A stretch of 64,000 bases of DNA from CAVUBL01 sp963739795 (GTDB lineage: Bacteria > Acidobacteriota > Thermoanaerobaculia > Multivoradales > DATKCC01), in assembly GCA_963739795.1 (NCBI GenBank), contig CAVUBL010000005.1, forward strand, positions 19,199 to 83,198. The letters run 5' to 3'. Each line of letters starts with the position of its first letter. Positions within the stretch are counted from its first letter, which is position 1. The notes beneath the pieces are model-generated. The model saw nothing but the letters and a program-made list of their open reading frames with translations, was not told where the DNA came from and made no database searches. Positions 1 to 7,986 of the stretch are shown piece after piece. A program made the translations under genes and the position numbers.

Positions 1-1
1 T

Positions 2-79
2 ACCCTCGACCGCCGCGGGTTCAGCGCCGTTCGCACTCACGACGGGAAGGCGCTCCGGCTGGTGCTCCATCTCGTCTGA
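2..79 (+). CDS. C-terminal end of an unidentified protein (partial at window edge)
   Basis: An open frame enters from the left edge and ends at a TGA at 77-79, giving a 25-residue tail that ends in KALRLVLHLV. The residue mix (alternating hydrophobics, basic residues) looks like the last strand of a globular domain, but it is too short to identify. It converges on the permease ending at 144, leaving 64 bases between the two stops, a normal arrangement for tail-to-tail genes. It could also be a chance open frame, because GC-rich DNA has few stops. Confidence 0.35.
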   Translation, partial: TLDRRGFSAVRTHDGKALRLVLHLV

Positions 80-143
80 GGCAGGCCCTCCGCGCCGACG
101 CTGGCGTAGCAGTGCCTACCTCGAGGAGCTGCAACGCTGCGGG

Positions 144-2555
144 CTAGTTGTCTCGGATGACCTCGGAGGGTTCGAGCGAGCCCGCTCGGTGCAGAGGAAC
201 CCAGGAGGCCAGTAGCACTGCCAGGCTCAGCGTAAGGAAGGCCGCGCACCAGCTCAAGGGATCCCAGACCGTCACGCCGTAGATGAGGTGCTGTAGGCCC
301 TTGCCGAGCCCGACCCCCAGCGCCCCGCCGGCGACGAGTCCGAAGGCGCCCGAGGTGAGCGCGCGGGACAAGACGTCACGTCGCACGCGGCCACTGCTGG
401 CACCCAGCGCCATGCGGATACCGAGCTCGCGACGACGGCTCACGACGGCGTGCATGAGCAAGGCGTAGATACCCAGGCTTGCCAGCAGCACCGCACAGCC
501 GGCGAAGACGCAGAGCAGGCGCATGGCGTAGACCTGTGGCGCTCGTTTCGCGGCGATCAGATCGGCGACGGCGACGGGCTCGTCGATGGTCTGATCGGGG
601 TCGAAGTCGCGGACGTGCTGCCGCAGCAGGCGAGCGACCGCCGCCTCCGGCAGCGGCGAGCGAACGAGCAGGGTGATCTCCCCCGTCGACAGGCCCGCGA
701 AGGGGTATGGGACGAACAAGTCGGGTGCCCGCTCCGCGCTATGCCCGGGCTCCTTCAGATCGCCGGCCACTCCCACCAAGGTAAACCAGCGGCCCTCGAA
801 TCGAAGGCGCTTCCCGAGGGCACTTTGCCCCGGCCAGAGCGCAGCGGCCAGGGAGCTGCTCACCACGACCGACGGCTCCTCGCCCGTGGGGACCGGTGCC
901 GAGAACCCGCGACCGCGCAACATCGGCAGTCCCAGGGCCCTAAAGTAACCCGGTGTGACATAGGCAGCCGCGACTGGCCAGCCTTCACTGGGCAGCGAGT
1001 GAGGCCCGCTGATGGCACTGATCGCGTTCGTGTAACTACCATCCGTGAGAAAGAAATACTGCGAGGCCCCGACTGCGGAAAAGCCGGGCACTCCGGCGAG
1101 CGATTCTCGAAGGCGCTCGACGGCGTCGATGCGAGCTCGGCGATCGCCATAGTGCGAGGCCAGGAAGGTGACGTGAGCCGCCACCAGCCCCTGCGGCTCC
1201 AATCCGAGATCGAGCCCTTCGAGGGCCAGCAGGCTCCGAGTCAGCAACCCCGCAGCGATCAGGAGCGCCAGGGCTAGGGCGACCTGGACGACCACGGCGA
1301 GCTCCGCCAGGCGGCTGCGTGCGCTTGCTCCGCTGGTGAGACCGGTGCGAAGAAGGCGCATCAGACCTGGTTGCATCGCCGCCAGGGCTGGCAAGGAACC
1401 GAAGACGAGGCCGCAAGCCGTCGTCGTGCCGAGGGCAAACAGCCACACCCTGGCGGCGGACGGGATGGGTCGCGCGCCGGCAATCCAGCCGGCCGGGGCG
1501 AGGTTCAGCAGGGCTTGGGCCAGCAGGTAGGAGCCGAGCACTCCTACGGCGCCGCCTGCGACGAAGAGAACGAGGTGCTCCCGGCTCATCTGCAAGAGCA
1601 GGCGTAGCGGAGAGGCGCCGAGCACGCCCCGAACAGCGAGCTCACCCCGCCGGCGCAGGCTGCGAACCAGCAGGAGAGCGGCCACGTTGGTGCCGCAGAT
1701 GAGCAGCACCGTGACGGCGCTGAGCTGCAGCATCAGGAGGGTGTGCCGCGAGCCACGGGTAACTGCCTCGGCGAGGGGAACGACCTCGAGGAGCCTGGCC
1801 GCTTCGCCGCTCGGAAGGTCCGCGACGGCTCTGCGATAGGCAGCGGACAGCTCGCTTCTGGCGGCCTGCAACGAAACCCCAGGCTTCAGCCGGCCGACGA
1901 CGTCGTAGTTCGACTGTACGGGAAGCGCGAGATTGCGCACCTCGGCCTCTCGCCGGGGGTTGGGAAGCCACAGCTCGACTCCGGTCGGGTAGGCGTCTCC
2001 GCTCGCCAACACGCCGATTACGCTGAAGAGCTGGTCATTGAGCCTCAACGTCCGCCCGAGAATCGCCGGATCCGAGCCGAAACGTCGGCGCCAGAGCTGC
2101 TGCGAGAGGACCACGACGCCGTCGTGCCCGGGGCTGTCTTCGCTCGCTGCAAAGACGCGGCCGAGCACCGTCCTTGCCCCGAGCAAAGAGAACAGGCGTG
2201 CCGACACCAGCGCCCCCCTTGCCTCGAAGGGCTCGCCGTGGCGCGGCGAGACGCGAACCCGCAAGTCTCCGACGACGGCCGCCAACCCGCGAACCGTCGT
2301 TTGGCCCTCCGACAGGGCGAAGAAGGTCGGAGGGAACAGCGGCTCCTCGGAGCGGCTGGACTTGTCCCGTGCCGCGAGGTGCAGTAGCTCCTGCGGTCTG
2401 GGAAACGGCAAGGGCTCAGCAAGCACCCGCTCGAGAAGGGAAAAGACGGCCGTATTGGCCGTTGTCCCCAGTCCCACGATCGCGATCACCGCGAGGCTCA
2501 GAGCCAAGTGGCGCCGCAGAATGCGGACATTGGAGCGCAGCGTTCTCAGCAACAT
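144..2555 (-). CDS. ADOP-type ABC transporter permease (MacB/FtsX family)
   Basis: This is an 803-residue inner-membrane permease. After a short cytoplasmic start (MLLRTLRSNVRILRRH) come the first membrane segment, a MacB-type periplasmic domain, three membrane segments, a second periplasmic domain and three more segments. It ends in the usual PSEVIRDN-like tail. This duplicated FtsX architecture of about 800 residues is that of the acidobacterial duplicated orphan permeases, which usually lie apart from any ATPase, and none is nearby here. Longer in-frame starts up to 2618 exist, but they would overlap the upstream gene by 35 bases, so the ATG at 2555 is preferred; it has only a weak ribosome site. 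It is the last gene of a same-strand run that starts with a small cysteine peptide at 5047. The substrate is unknown; export of that peptide is possible but inferred. Confidence 0.85.
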   Translation of the reverse strand: MLLRTLRSNVRILRRHLALSLAVIAIVGLGTTANTAVFSLLERVLAEPLPFPRPQELLHLAARDKSSRSEEPLFPPTFFALSEGQTTVRGLAAVVGDLRVRVSPRHGEPFEARGALVSARLFSLLGARTVLGRVFAASEDSPGHDGVVVLSQQLWRRRFGSDPAILGRTLRLNDQLFSVIGVLASGDAYPTGVELWLPNPRREAEVRNLALPVQSNYDVVGRLKPGVSLQAARSELSAAYRRAVADLPSGEAARLLEVVPLAEAVTRGSRHTLLMLQLSAVTVLLICGTNVAALLLVRSLRRRGELAVRGVLGASPLRLLLQMSREHLVLFVAGGAVGVLGSYLLAQALLNLAPAGWIAGARPIPSAARVWLFALGTTTACGLVFGSLPALAAMQPGLMRLLRTGLTSGASARSRLAELAVVVQVALALALLIAAGLLTRSLLALEGLDLGLEPQGLVAAHVTFLASHYGDRRARIDAVERLRESLAGVPGFSAVGASQYFFLTDGSYTNAISAISGPHSLPSEGWPVAAAYVTPGYFRALGLPMLRGRGFSAPVPTGEEPSVVVSSSLAAALWPGQSALGKRLRFEGRWFTLVGVAGDLKEPGHSAERAPDLFVPYPFAGLSTGEITLLVRSPLPEAAVARLLRQHVRDFDPDQTIDEPVAVADLIAAKRAPQVYAMRLLCVFAGCAVLLASLGIYALLMHAVVSRRRELGIRMALGASSGRVRRDVLSRALTSGAFGLVAGGALGVGLGKGLQHLIYGVTVWDPLSWCAAFLTLSLAVLLASWVPLHRAGSLEPSEVIRDN

Positions 2556-2583
2556 CAAGGGCCCGGGTAGGTGCGGTCGACCT

Positions 2584-3210
2584 TCAGGGGTGTAAGAGCA
2601 AGCGCACGCGGTAGGCAAACGCCCGCCGCTCGTCGGGCGTCGAGCTCTTCGGATCCTCGAACACGATCCGGAGCCCGGCGTTCCCGTCCCGCTTCATCAG
2701 GACTTTCCAAGGGGTGTCGGGGGCCCTCAGCTTGCTCGCCAAACCTCCCTTGGGATCGAACAGGACCGGGAAGGTCAGCCCGAAGTTCTTCGCTGTCTGG
2801 CAGATCTCGTCGCGGTTCGCCATCGCCATCAGAGCATAAACGCCGACATCCTTCCTCTCCTCGGCGAGGGTCTCTATGTCCAGCAGCTCCTGCTGGCAGA
2901 TGGGGCAGTCGTAAGGAGTGAACACGTACAACAAGAGGAAGTCTCTGGCGTCGTTGCCGACGTGCTGGAGTTTGCCGTCGCAGCCCTCCAGGGGCTCCTC
3001 CAGAACCTCCTGGATGCCGCGGGGACCTATGGAAGGAACTTGGGTTCCAAGCTCCCAGCGAAGCTCATGCACCTCCCAGGCGAGCACGCCCACCGCCAAG
3101 GCCAGTCCGAGCGTGCCGAGCAAGACGACCAGTGCCGGCATGGATGCGCCTTGCTCCGGCGTGCGCGACGACGACCCCAGAGCGCGGCGTCTTTCCGCGA
3201 AAGTCTTCAT
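2584..3210 (-). CDS. Membrane-anchored thioredoxin-like (redoxin) protein
   Basis: This 208-residue protein has one membrane segment at about residues 24-45, followed by an extracytoplasmic thioredoxin-fold domain. The active-site-like motif is TPYDCPICQQEL, with the cysteine pair at residues 102 and 105 (CPIC). Beyond it are a FPVLFDP segment typical of AhpC/TSA-TlpA proteins and an Asp-Thr-Pro cis-proline-like turn. Its ATG at 3210 overlaps the TGA of the propeller gene (ATGA), so the two are probably translationally coupled. The frame stays open far upstream, but that part is antisense-like filler. The likely role is disulfide or thioether redox chemistry outside the membrane, and the cysteine-rich peptide encoded upstream is an obvious candidate substrate. 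That link rests only on gene order. Confidence 0.8.
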   Translation of the reverse strand: MKTFAERRRALGSSSRTPEQGASMPALVVLLGTLGLALAVGVLAWEVHELRWELGTQVPSIGPRGIQEVLEEPLEGCDGKLQHVGNDARDFLLLYVFTPYDCPICQQELLDIETLAEERKDVGVYALMAMANRDEICQTAKNFGLTFPVLFDPKGGLASKLRAPDTPWKVLMKRDGNAGLRIVFEDPKSSTPDERRAFAYRVRLLLHP

Positions 3211-4283
3211 GGGCTCGTCGCTTGCTTCAAGAGACCGACGTCCAGCGCGAAACGACTTCCATTCTGGCGGGCGAAGACCCAGCTTCCCTCGCGGGTGGAG
3301 CCTACCAGGCGGCCCGGCGCGGGGAGATCTTTCGCGACCTGCTTTCCATCCTGGTCGAAGACCTCCATCAGGTATCCGGCGTCGTTGGGCCGGCCGATCG
3401 AGACGACGACAAGCTTTCCGGTCGACCAGACCTGGTCCACCCGGTAGCTTGCCGCCAGCACCTTCGTCGCGCCGTCTTGCATGAGCTGGTCGGGGGTGAG
3501 CGCTGGCACCGGCTTCGCCACGGCGCTGTCGATCCGGATCCCGGTGACCTTTCCAGTCGCCGGGTCGAGTCGCCAGAGCTTCAGCTCCGGCTCCTGGACG
3601 AAGAACACCTGGCCGGAGCTGCCGACGGCGAGATGGTCGTCGCCCAGCACGGCCCACCGCTTCGCCACGAGGTCGGGATCGGTTTCCAGAAAGGAGCGTA
3701 TGAACCGCCCGTCGCTCAGCCTGTACTGGTGAATCAAGCGGCAGCCCTGGTCGAGGAACGTATGGGTGGGATAACAGCCGGCCACGTAAAGCCGGTCATG
3801 CTGTGGATCGAGCGCCAGCGCTTTGGGCCGGTAGCTTGGGTTCTGAAGCAGAAAGCTCCTCACGAGCTTGCCGGCGGTATCGAATGCCAGAATGCGATCC
3901 GATCCGAAGTCGGCGATCCAAACCCTGCTCTCGTCGTCGACAGCCATGTCTCTGAGGCGGACATACTGGTTCGGCTCGTGCCCGTAGGCCGCGATCGCTC
4001 CTCTCGCAGCCCCTTTGGGACCATAGAACTCCACCCGCTGCTTCGCGGGCGTCTTCCAACTGTAGTCTCGGATTGCCCAGCCGCTGGCGGTAGGTAGCGC
4101 CTCATCGACGCGCCCTCCCTCCTTTTGCAGCGTCGTCGAGCTCCGCACTTCGAGAGCCAGCGCTGGAGCCCCCTTCGCGGCATGCAGTGGAAGGGAGACA
4201 CCCGAAGCGATGGCAACGACCGCCAAGATCGTTGCAGCGCAGGCAGTGGGGCCTCTTCTGGATTGCTCAATGTGCGATCGCAT
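3207..4283 (-). CDS. Secreted 6-bladed beta-propeller (NHL-like) protein
   Basis: This is a 358-residue protein with an N-terminal signal peptide (MRSHIEQSRRG, then a hydrophobic stretch ending near LHAAKG). NHL/6-bladed-propeller repeats follow: RLRDMAVDDESRVWIADFGSDRILAFD is a textbook blade, and similar blades contain DPQHDRLYVAG and GSSGQVFFVQEPELKLWRLD. The ATG at 4283 has a good ribosome site (AAGGAAAGGG). It overlaps the thioredoxin-like gene by 4 bases. Propellers of this kind bind peptides or other proteins in the periplasm or outside the cell. In Bacteroidota, related propellers sit next to NVEALA leader peptides, which makes the small peptide gene upstream at 4862-5047 a plausible partner. 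No catalytic residues can be assigned. Confidence 0.75.
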   Translation of the reverse strand: MRSHIEQSRRGPTACAATILAVVAIASGVSLPLHAAKGAPALALEVRSSTTLQKEGGRVDEALPTASGWAIRDYSWKTPAKQRVEFYGPKGAARGAIAAYGHEPNQYVRLRDMAVDDESRVWIADFGSDRILAFDTAGKLVRSFLLQNPSYRPKALALDPQHDRLYVAGCYPTHTFLDQGCRLIHQYRLSDGRFIRSFLETDPDLVAKRWAVLGDDHLAVGSSGQVFFVQEPELKLWRLDPATGKVTGIRIDSAVAKPVPALTPDQLMQDGATKVLAASYRVDQVWSTGKLVVVSIGRPNDAGYLMEVFDQDGKQVAKDLPAPGRLVGSTREGSWVFARQNGSRFALDVGLLKQATSP

Positions 4284-4570
4284 TCCCTTTCCTTCTCGAC
4301 TTGGTTCGTCCGCCTCGGCGGTTGACGGAGCCGATGTGGAACGGCCCGGGTTGTGCTGGGCACAGCCGATGACGAGCCGCCCCGGCAGGTCCCTGCGCCT
4401 CTTGGGAGAGCAGCGCGACGACAGACGGCGCTCCAAGAAGCAGCGCTCGGCCTCTTCAGCCGCTCGGGAGCCGGCCGGAGACCTGACGTGCGGTTTTCGG
4501 TTGTCGGGTGAGTGGGAGAGGACCGGTGGAGACGCGGGGCCGCCACCGGTCCGGTTCCTTCTGGCGCAGC

Positions 4571-4847
4571 TAGGAGTCTGCGCGGCAGAAACACGTAGTC
4601 GCGCGCAAGGGTCTTGCGGGGTGGATCCAAGGCGCGAGGAGGAGTCGATGCGGGGACATCGTGGACGACGAGCAACGCAGGAGACGCCCCGTAACCCCCT
4701 TGCGCCCGAAGGGTTGCGGCGGCGTTGGGTCGTCTACTTCGTTCCCGCTCCTCGACGATGGCTCGGCATCGCCTGCGTCGCGGTGCCTCGTATCCGACCC
4801 CACGGCGCTCGCAACGCGACCGCGCGTTTCTGCCGCGCAGACTCCTA
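4571..4847. repeat. 277-bp imperfect palindrome with perfect 22-bp terminal inverted repeats
   Basis: Bases 4571-4592 and 4826-4847 are exact inverted copies of each other (22 of 22). Inside them the two arms stay recognisably complementary almost to the centre near 4700-4720, with shared blocks such as GTCGCG, CATCGT, GAGC, AACG and AGACG. The whole element could therefore fold as one long imperfect hairpin. It begins 14 bases after the stop of the cysteine-peptide gene and lies before the propeller gene, within a 578-base gap that has no convincing gene. It could be a MITE-like insertion or an RNA hairpin that stops, attenuates or stabilises the peptide transcript. No target-site duplication is evident. 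Confidence 0.7.
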
Positions 4848-4861
4848 GGGGGCAAGAGCCG

Positions 4862-5047
4862 TCACTTGATGATGTGGCAAACGCAGTCGCCCACCATCAC
4901 CGGACAGGTGCAGATGTCGCCGTCCTTGATCCCGGCCGCGTACAAGGCGTTGGCGGGCGCCGGGTTCGCGAGCAAACTCGCCCCGAACGCGAGCCCGGCC
5001 AGGAAGGCGAAGCTCGCGACAAAACCAGCGATCTTCCGTCCAAACAT
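4862..5047 (-). CDS. Small secreted peptide precursor with two CxC motifs
   Basis: This is a 61-residue peptide. The N-terminus MFGRKIAGFVASFAFLAGLA is a clear signal peptide, with probable cleavage after the NPAPANA or nearby region. The remaining roughly 20 residues contain ICTCPVMVGDCVCHIIK, that is two CxC pairs seven residues apart, plus a histidine. The ATG at 5047 has AAGGAG eight bases upstream, and the surrounding DNA is the least GC-rich of this end of the window, as expected of a promoter region. I recognise no family. The layout (short secreted leader peptide, cysteine-rich tail, downstream propeller and thioredoxin) suggests a modified, disulfide-bonded or metal-binding extracellular peptide. 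Its length and composition argue for a real gene, but proof would need homologs. Confidence 0.65.
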   Translation of the reverse strand: MFGRKIAGFVASFAFLAGLAFGASLLANPAPANALYAAGIKDGDICTCPVMVGDCVCHIIK

Positions 5048-5139
5048 GTTTCCACTCCTTCTGCCGAGTTCCCTTGCCCTCGGTTCCACCGACCACGCGC
5101 CAGCAGATATGTAGAGCCTTAGGGGACGCAGTTAAAGCT

Positions 5140-5145
5140 AGTATA
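5140..5145 (-). promoter_or_regulatory. Candidate -10 box of the peptide cassette
   Basis: On the minus strand this reads TATACT, close to TATAAT, inside an AT-rich patch that is rare in this window. It lies 92 bases upstream of the peptide ATG. No convincing -35 element is seen 17 bases further upstream. Confidence 0.35.
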
Positions 5146-5278
5146 AGAATCTAGACGAGTCCAGGACACGGGCAGAGGGGAAGCGTCCTATCTGCCCGTC
5201 CGGAGTCATGGGGCCAAGTTCGGAGTGACGGATCTGATTGCGCCGCTAGCGCAGCCCGCCTTGGTCCACCAGGAGTCT

Positions 5279-5413
5279 TCAGATGACGTGCTCGGAAGGC
5301 CGGTGGGTGACCTCGATTCCGGGGCGGTCGAGGAAGACGAACAGGGCGTTCTCGTAGCGCGGGAGATGGCGGGCCGGCCGGCTATTGGCCGGGTTGTTGA
5401 AGTGCCCGCGGAA
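5279..5413 (-). pseudogene. Probable transposase C-terminal remnant (IS66-like)
   Basis: The minus strand encodes a 44-residue open stretch ending at a TGA. It contains RYENALFVFLDRPGIEVTHR followed by PSEHVI, which resembles the C-terminal core of IS66-type transposases (RHRDALFTFL-P-x-V-x-x-TNN-x-A-E-R). The characteristic TNN and AER residues are already degraded. No start, no rest of the transposase and no terminal repeats are visible. The surrounding 5048-5485 gap contains nothing else I can support. The similarity is by eye only. Confidence 0.4.
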
Positions 5414-5485
5414 CCTACGGCACAGCGAAGCCTGGAGGCACCCTCTTGGCGCCCTCGAGGCCGCGCTCGCCGATGGCGCCCGCTC

Positions 5486-7966
5486 CTACTCCCCCCGCAC
5501 GACCTCGGCGGGCTCGACCCGGGCGGCGCGTCTCGCCGGTAGGTAGGTCGCGGTGAGCGCCGCGGCGGCGAGGACCAGGGCGACGCCGGCGTAGGTCGCG
5601 GGATCGCCCGGCGGGGTCTCGAACAGGACGCCGCGCAGCAGGCGGGCGAAGGTCCAGGCCGCGGCGAGGCCGAGGGCCAGGCCGGTGGCGATGAGGGCGG
5701 CTCCCTCGCCGAGCACCATCCGGGTCACGTCCACGGGGCGGGCACCCAGGGCCAGGCGCACGCCGATCTCGCGGGTGCGGCTGCCCACCGTGTAGGCGAC
5801 GAGGCCGTAGACGCCCGAGGCGGCGAGGAGCAGGGCGAGGGCGGCGAAGGCGGCGAGGAGCAGGCTTCCCAGCCTGGGGCCCGCGACCGCGCGCCCCAGG
5901 TTGCTCTCGAGGACATGGGGCGCGGGGATCGGCAGGTCCGGGTCGGCGGCCCGGATGGCCTGGCGCACGGAGGAGGCCAGGGCCATGGGATCGGGCCGGC
6001 CGGCTTCGGTCCGGAGCCCGGACCCGCCGCCCATCTGGGGCTTGGCCTCGATCACCAGGGTGATCGCGCCCCAGGGAAGCTGGTCATAGGCGAGGAACAT
6101 GGTGTCCTGGGACCCGCCGTCGAGGGAGACGTCGAGCACGTCACCCACTTCGCCGACAACGGTCCGCGGGCTGCCGTCGGGACCGCCGAAGAGGACCTCG
6201 TGGCCCACCGGGTTCTGGCCGGGCCAGAGGCGCTCGGCGAGGGAGGCGGTGATCACGGTCACCTTTTGGGAGTCGCCCCGGTCCCGGTCGTCCAGGTAGC
6301 GGCCGCGGAGCAGCGGCACGTCCATGGCCTGGAAGTAGCCGGGCGTGACGCTTCGCCACTGGGCCTGGAGGTACTCGTCCGGTGCCGTGCGCCCCGGCAC
6401 CGCGATCCGGTTGACCGTGTGGAAGCCGGTGAACGGCTCGACCACGGTGCCGCCGGCCGAGGCGACCCCGGGCAGGGCCTCGAGGCGCTCGACCAGGCCA
6501 TGGACGAAGGCCGGGCGGTTTTCCCAGGAGAAGCGCTGGGCCGAGAGGTCGAGGCGCACCGCCAGCACGTCCGCCGGGTCGTAGCCGGGCGCGACACCCA
6601 GGAGGCGCACGAGGCTGTGGCCCATGAGGCCGGCGCCGACCAGCAGCACCAAAGCCAGGGCGATCTCGCCCACCACCAGGCCGCTGCGCAGCCGGCGGGC
6701 GCCGCCCACCGCGCCCCGGCCGCTCGCCCGGAGCGAGGTGGCGAGATCCACCCGCGAGGCCTGGAGGGCCGGGAGGAGGCCGAACAGCAGCGTGGCGCCG
6801 AGGCCGACCGCCGCGGTGAAGGCGAGGGCGCGGCCGTCGAGGGCGGTTCTCCCCAGGTGCGGGATCCCCGCGGCGTCGAGGCCCCGGGCGAGGGCGACGA
6901 GCCACTCGGCCAGGGCCAGGCCGGCCGCCGAGCCCAGGGCGGCGAGGGCGAAGCTCTCCACCAGGAGCTGGCGCACGAGGCGGCGGCGCCCGGCGCCCAG
7001 GGCCGAGCGGATGCCCATCTCTCCCGCGCGCGCGGTGGCGCGGGCCACCAGGAGGCCCGAGACGTTGGCGCAGGCGAGGAGGAGGAGAAGCCCGACCGCG
7101 CCCAGCAAGACGAAGAGCACCCGCCGCGTGTCCGGCCCGACCAGGGCCCGGGCCAGCGGGGCGAGCTCCACCCCCCAACCGCCGTCGGCCTTCGGGTGGA
7201 GCTCCCCGAGGCGGCGGGCGACGGCGCCCAGCTCGGCCGACGCCTGCTCGAGGCTCACGCCCGAGCCGAGCCGGGCGATCACGCCGTAGTCCTTGTCGTC
7301 CCGCCCGCGGCTCGGGCTCGCCGCGAGCGGCGTCCAGATCTCGGCGCCGGCGGGGAAGGAGAAGCCCGCGGGCATCACGCCCGAGATCACGGTCGGTCGT
7401 CCGTCGAGAATCACGGTGGAGCCGACCACCCGCGGATTTGCGGCGAAGCGGCTCACCCAGAGGTCGTGGGAGAGGATCGCCCGGTCGGCGTCGAGGGCCG
7501 CCGCGCTCTCGGGGGGAGAGCCGGCCCGCTCGGCGGTGTCGGCGGGGAATGGCGCGCCGAGCTCGGGCGCGACTCCCAGTACGTCGAAGAAGGCCGGGGT
7601 CACCGCGGCGCCCTGGAGGCGCCGAGGCTCACCGTCACCGGTCAGGGCCGGCGAGCGATCCTCGATGGCGGCGAGGGCCGAGAAGCTCGAGCTCTCGCGG
7701 CGCCAGTCGGAGGCGTTCTGGAGCGAGACCGAGAAGTGGGCGCCCTGGGGCGTCGTCTCCCAGATCCAGACCACGCGCTCGGGCTCGGGGTAGGGCAGGC
7801 CCTCGAGGAGGACCGCGTCGACCACGCTGAAGATGGCGGTGATGCCGCCGATGGCGAGGGCCAGGATCAGGATCGCCGTGAGGGTGAAGGCGGGGTTGCC
7901 GACCATCTGGCGCGCGGCGAAGCGCAGGTCCTGGACGAGCTGGTCGATGGGGCGGGTCCAGCGCAT
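5486..7966 (-). CDS. ADOP-type ABC transporter permease
   Basis: This 826-residue permease has the duplicated FtsX/MacB layout. It starts MRWTRPIDQLVQDLRFAARQ with a first membrane segment around residues 30-50 (LTAILILALAIGGITAIFSV). A long MacB-like periplasmic domain follows, then three membrane segments, a second periplasmic domain, three more segments and the ending ARRAARVEPAEVVRGE. The ATG at 7966 has a GGAGGAAG ribosome site. The frame is open upstream to 8260, but that would overlap the phosphoesterase, whose stop is 20 bases from this ATG. The two genes are therefore probably co-transcribed. No ATPase gene is adjacent. The substrate is unknown. Confidence 0.85.
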   Translation of the reverse strand: MRWTRPIDQLVQDLRFAARQMVGNPAFTLTAILILALAIGGITAIFSVVDAVLLEGLPYPEPERVVWIWETTPQGAHFSVSLQNASDWRRESSSFSALAAIEDRSPALTGDGEPRRLQGAAVTPAFFDVLGVAPELGAPFPADTAERAGSPPESAAALDADRAILSHDLWVSRFAANPRVVGSTVILDGRPTVISGVMPAGFSFPAGAEIWTPLAASPSRGRDDKDYGVIARLGSGVSLEQASAELGAVARRLGELHPKADGGWGVELAPLARALVGPDTRRVLFVLLGAVGLLLLLACANVSGLLVARATARAGEMGIRSALGAGRRRLVRQLLVESFALAALGSAAGLALAEWLVALARGLDAAGIPHLGRTALDGRALAFTAAVGLGATLLFGLLPALQASRVDLATSLRASGRGAVGGARRLRSGLVVGEIALALVLLVGAGLMGHSLVRLLGVAPGYDPADVLAVRLDLSAQRFSWENRPAFVHGLVERLEALPGVASAGGTVVEPFTGFHTVNRIAVPGRTAPDEYLQAQWRSVTPGYFQAMDVPLLRGRYLDDRDRGDSQKVTVITASLAERLWPGQNPVGHEVLFGGPDGSPRTVVGEVGDVLDVSLDGGSQDTMFLAYDQLPWGAITLVIEAKPQMGGGSGLRTEAGRPDPMALASSVRQAIRAADPDLPIPAPHVLESNLGRAVAGPRLGSLLLAAFAALALLLAASGVYGLVAYTVGSRTREIGVRLALGARPVDVTRMVLGEGAALIATGLALGLAAAWTFARLLRGVLFETPPGDPATYAGVALVLAAAALTATYLPARRAARVEPAEVVRGE

Positions 7967-7986
7967 AGGGCTTCCTCCGCCTCCAG

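Noticed and set aside
5225..5542. Plus-strand frame of 105 codons upstream of the second permease
   Set aside because: It overlaps the permease end and the transposase scrap on the other strand, with no domain or ribosome site.
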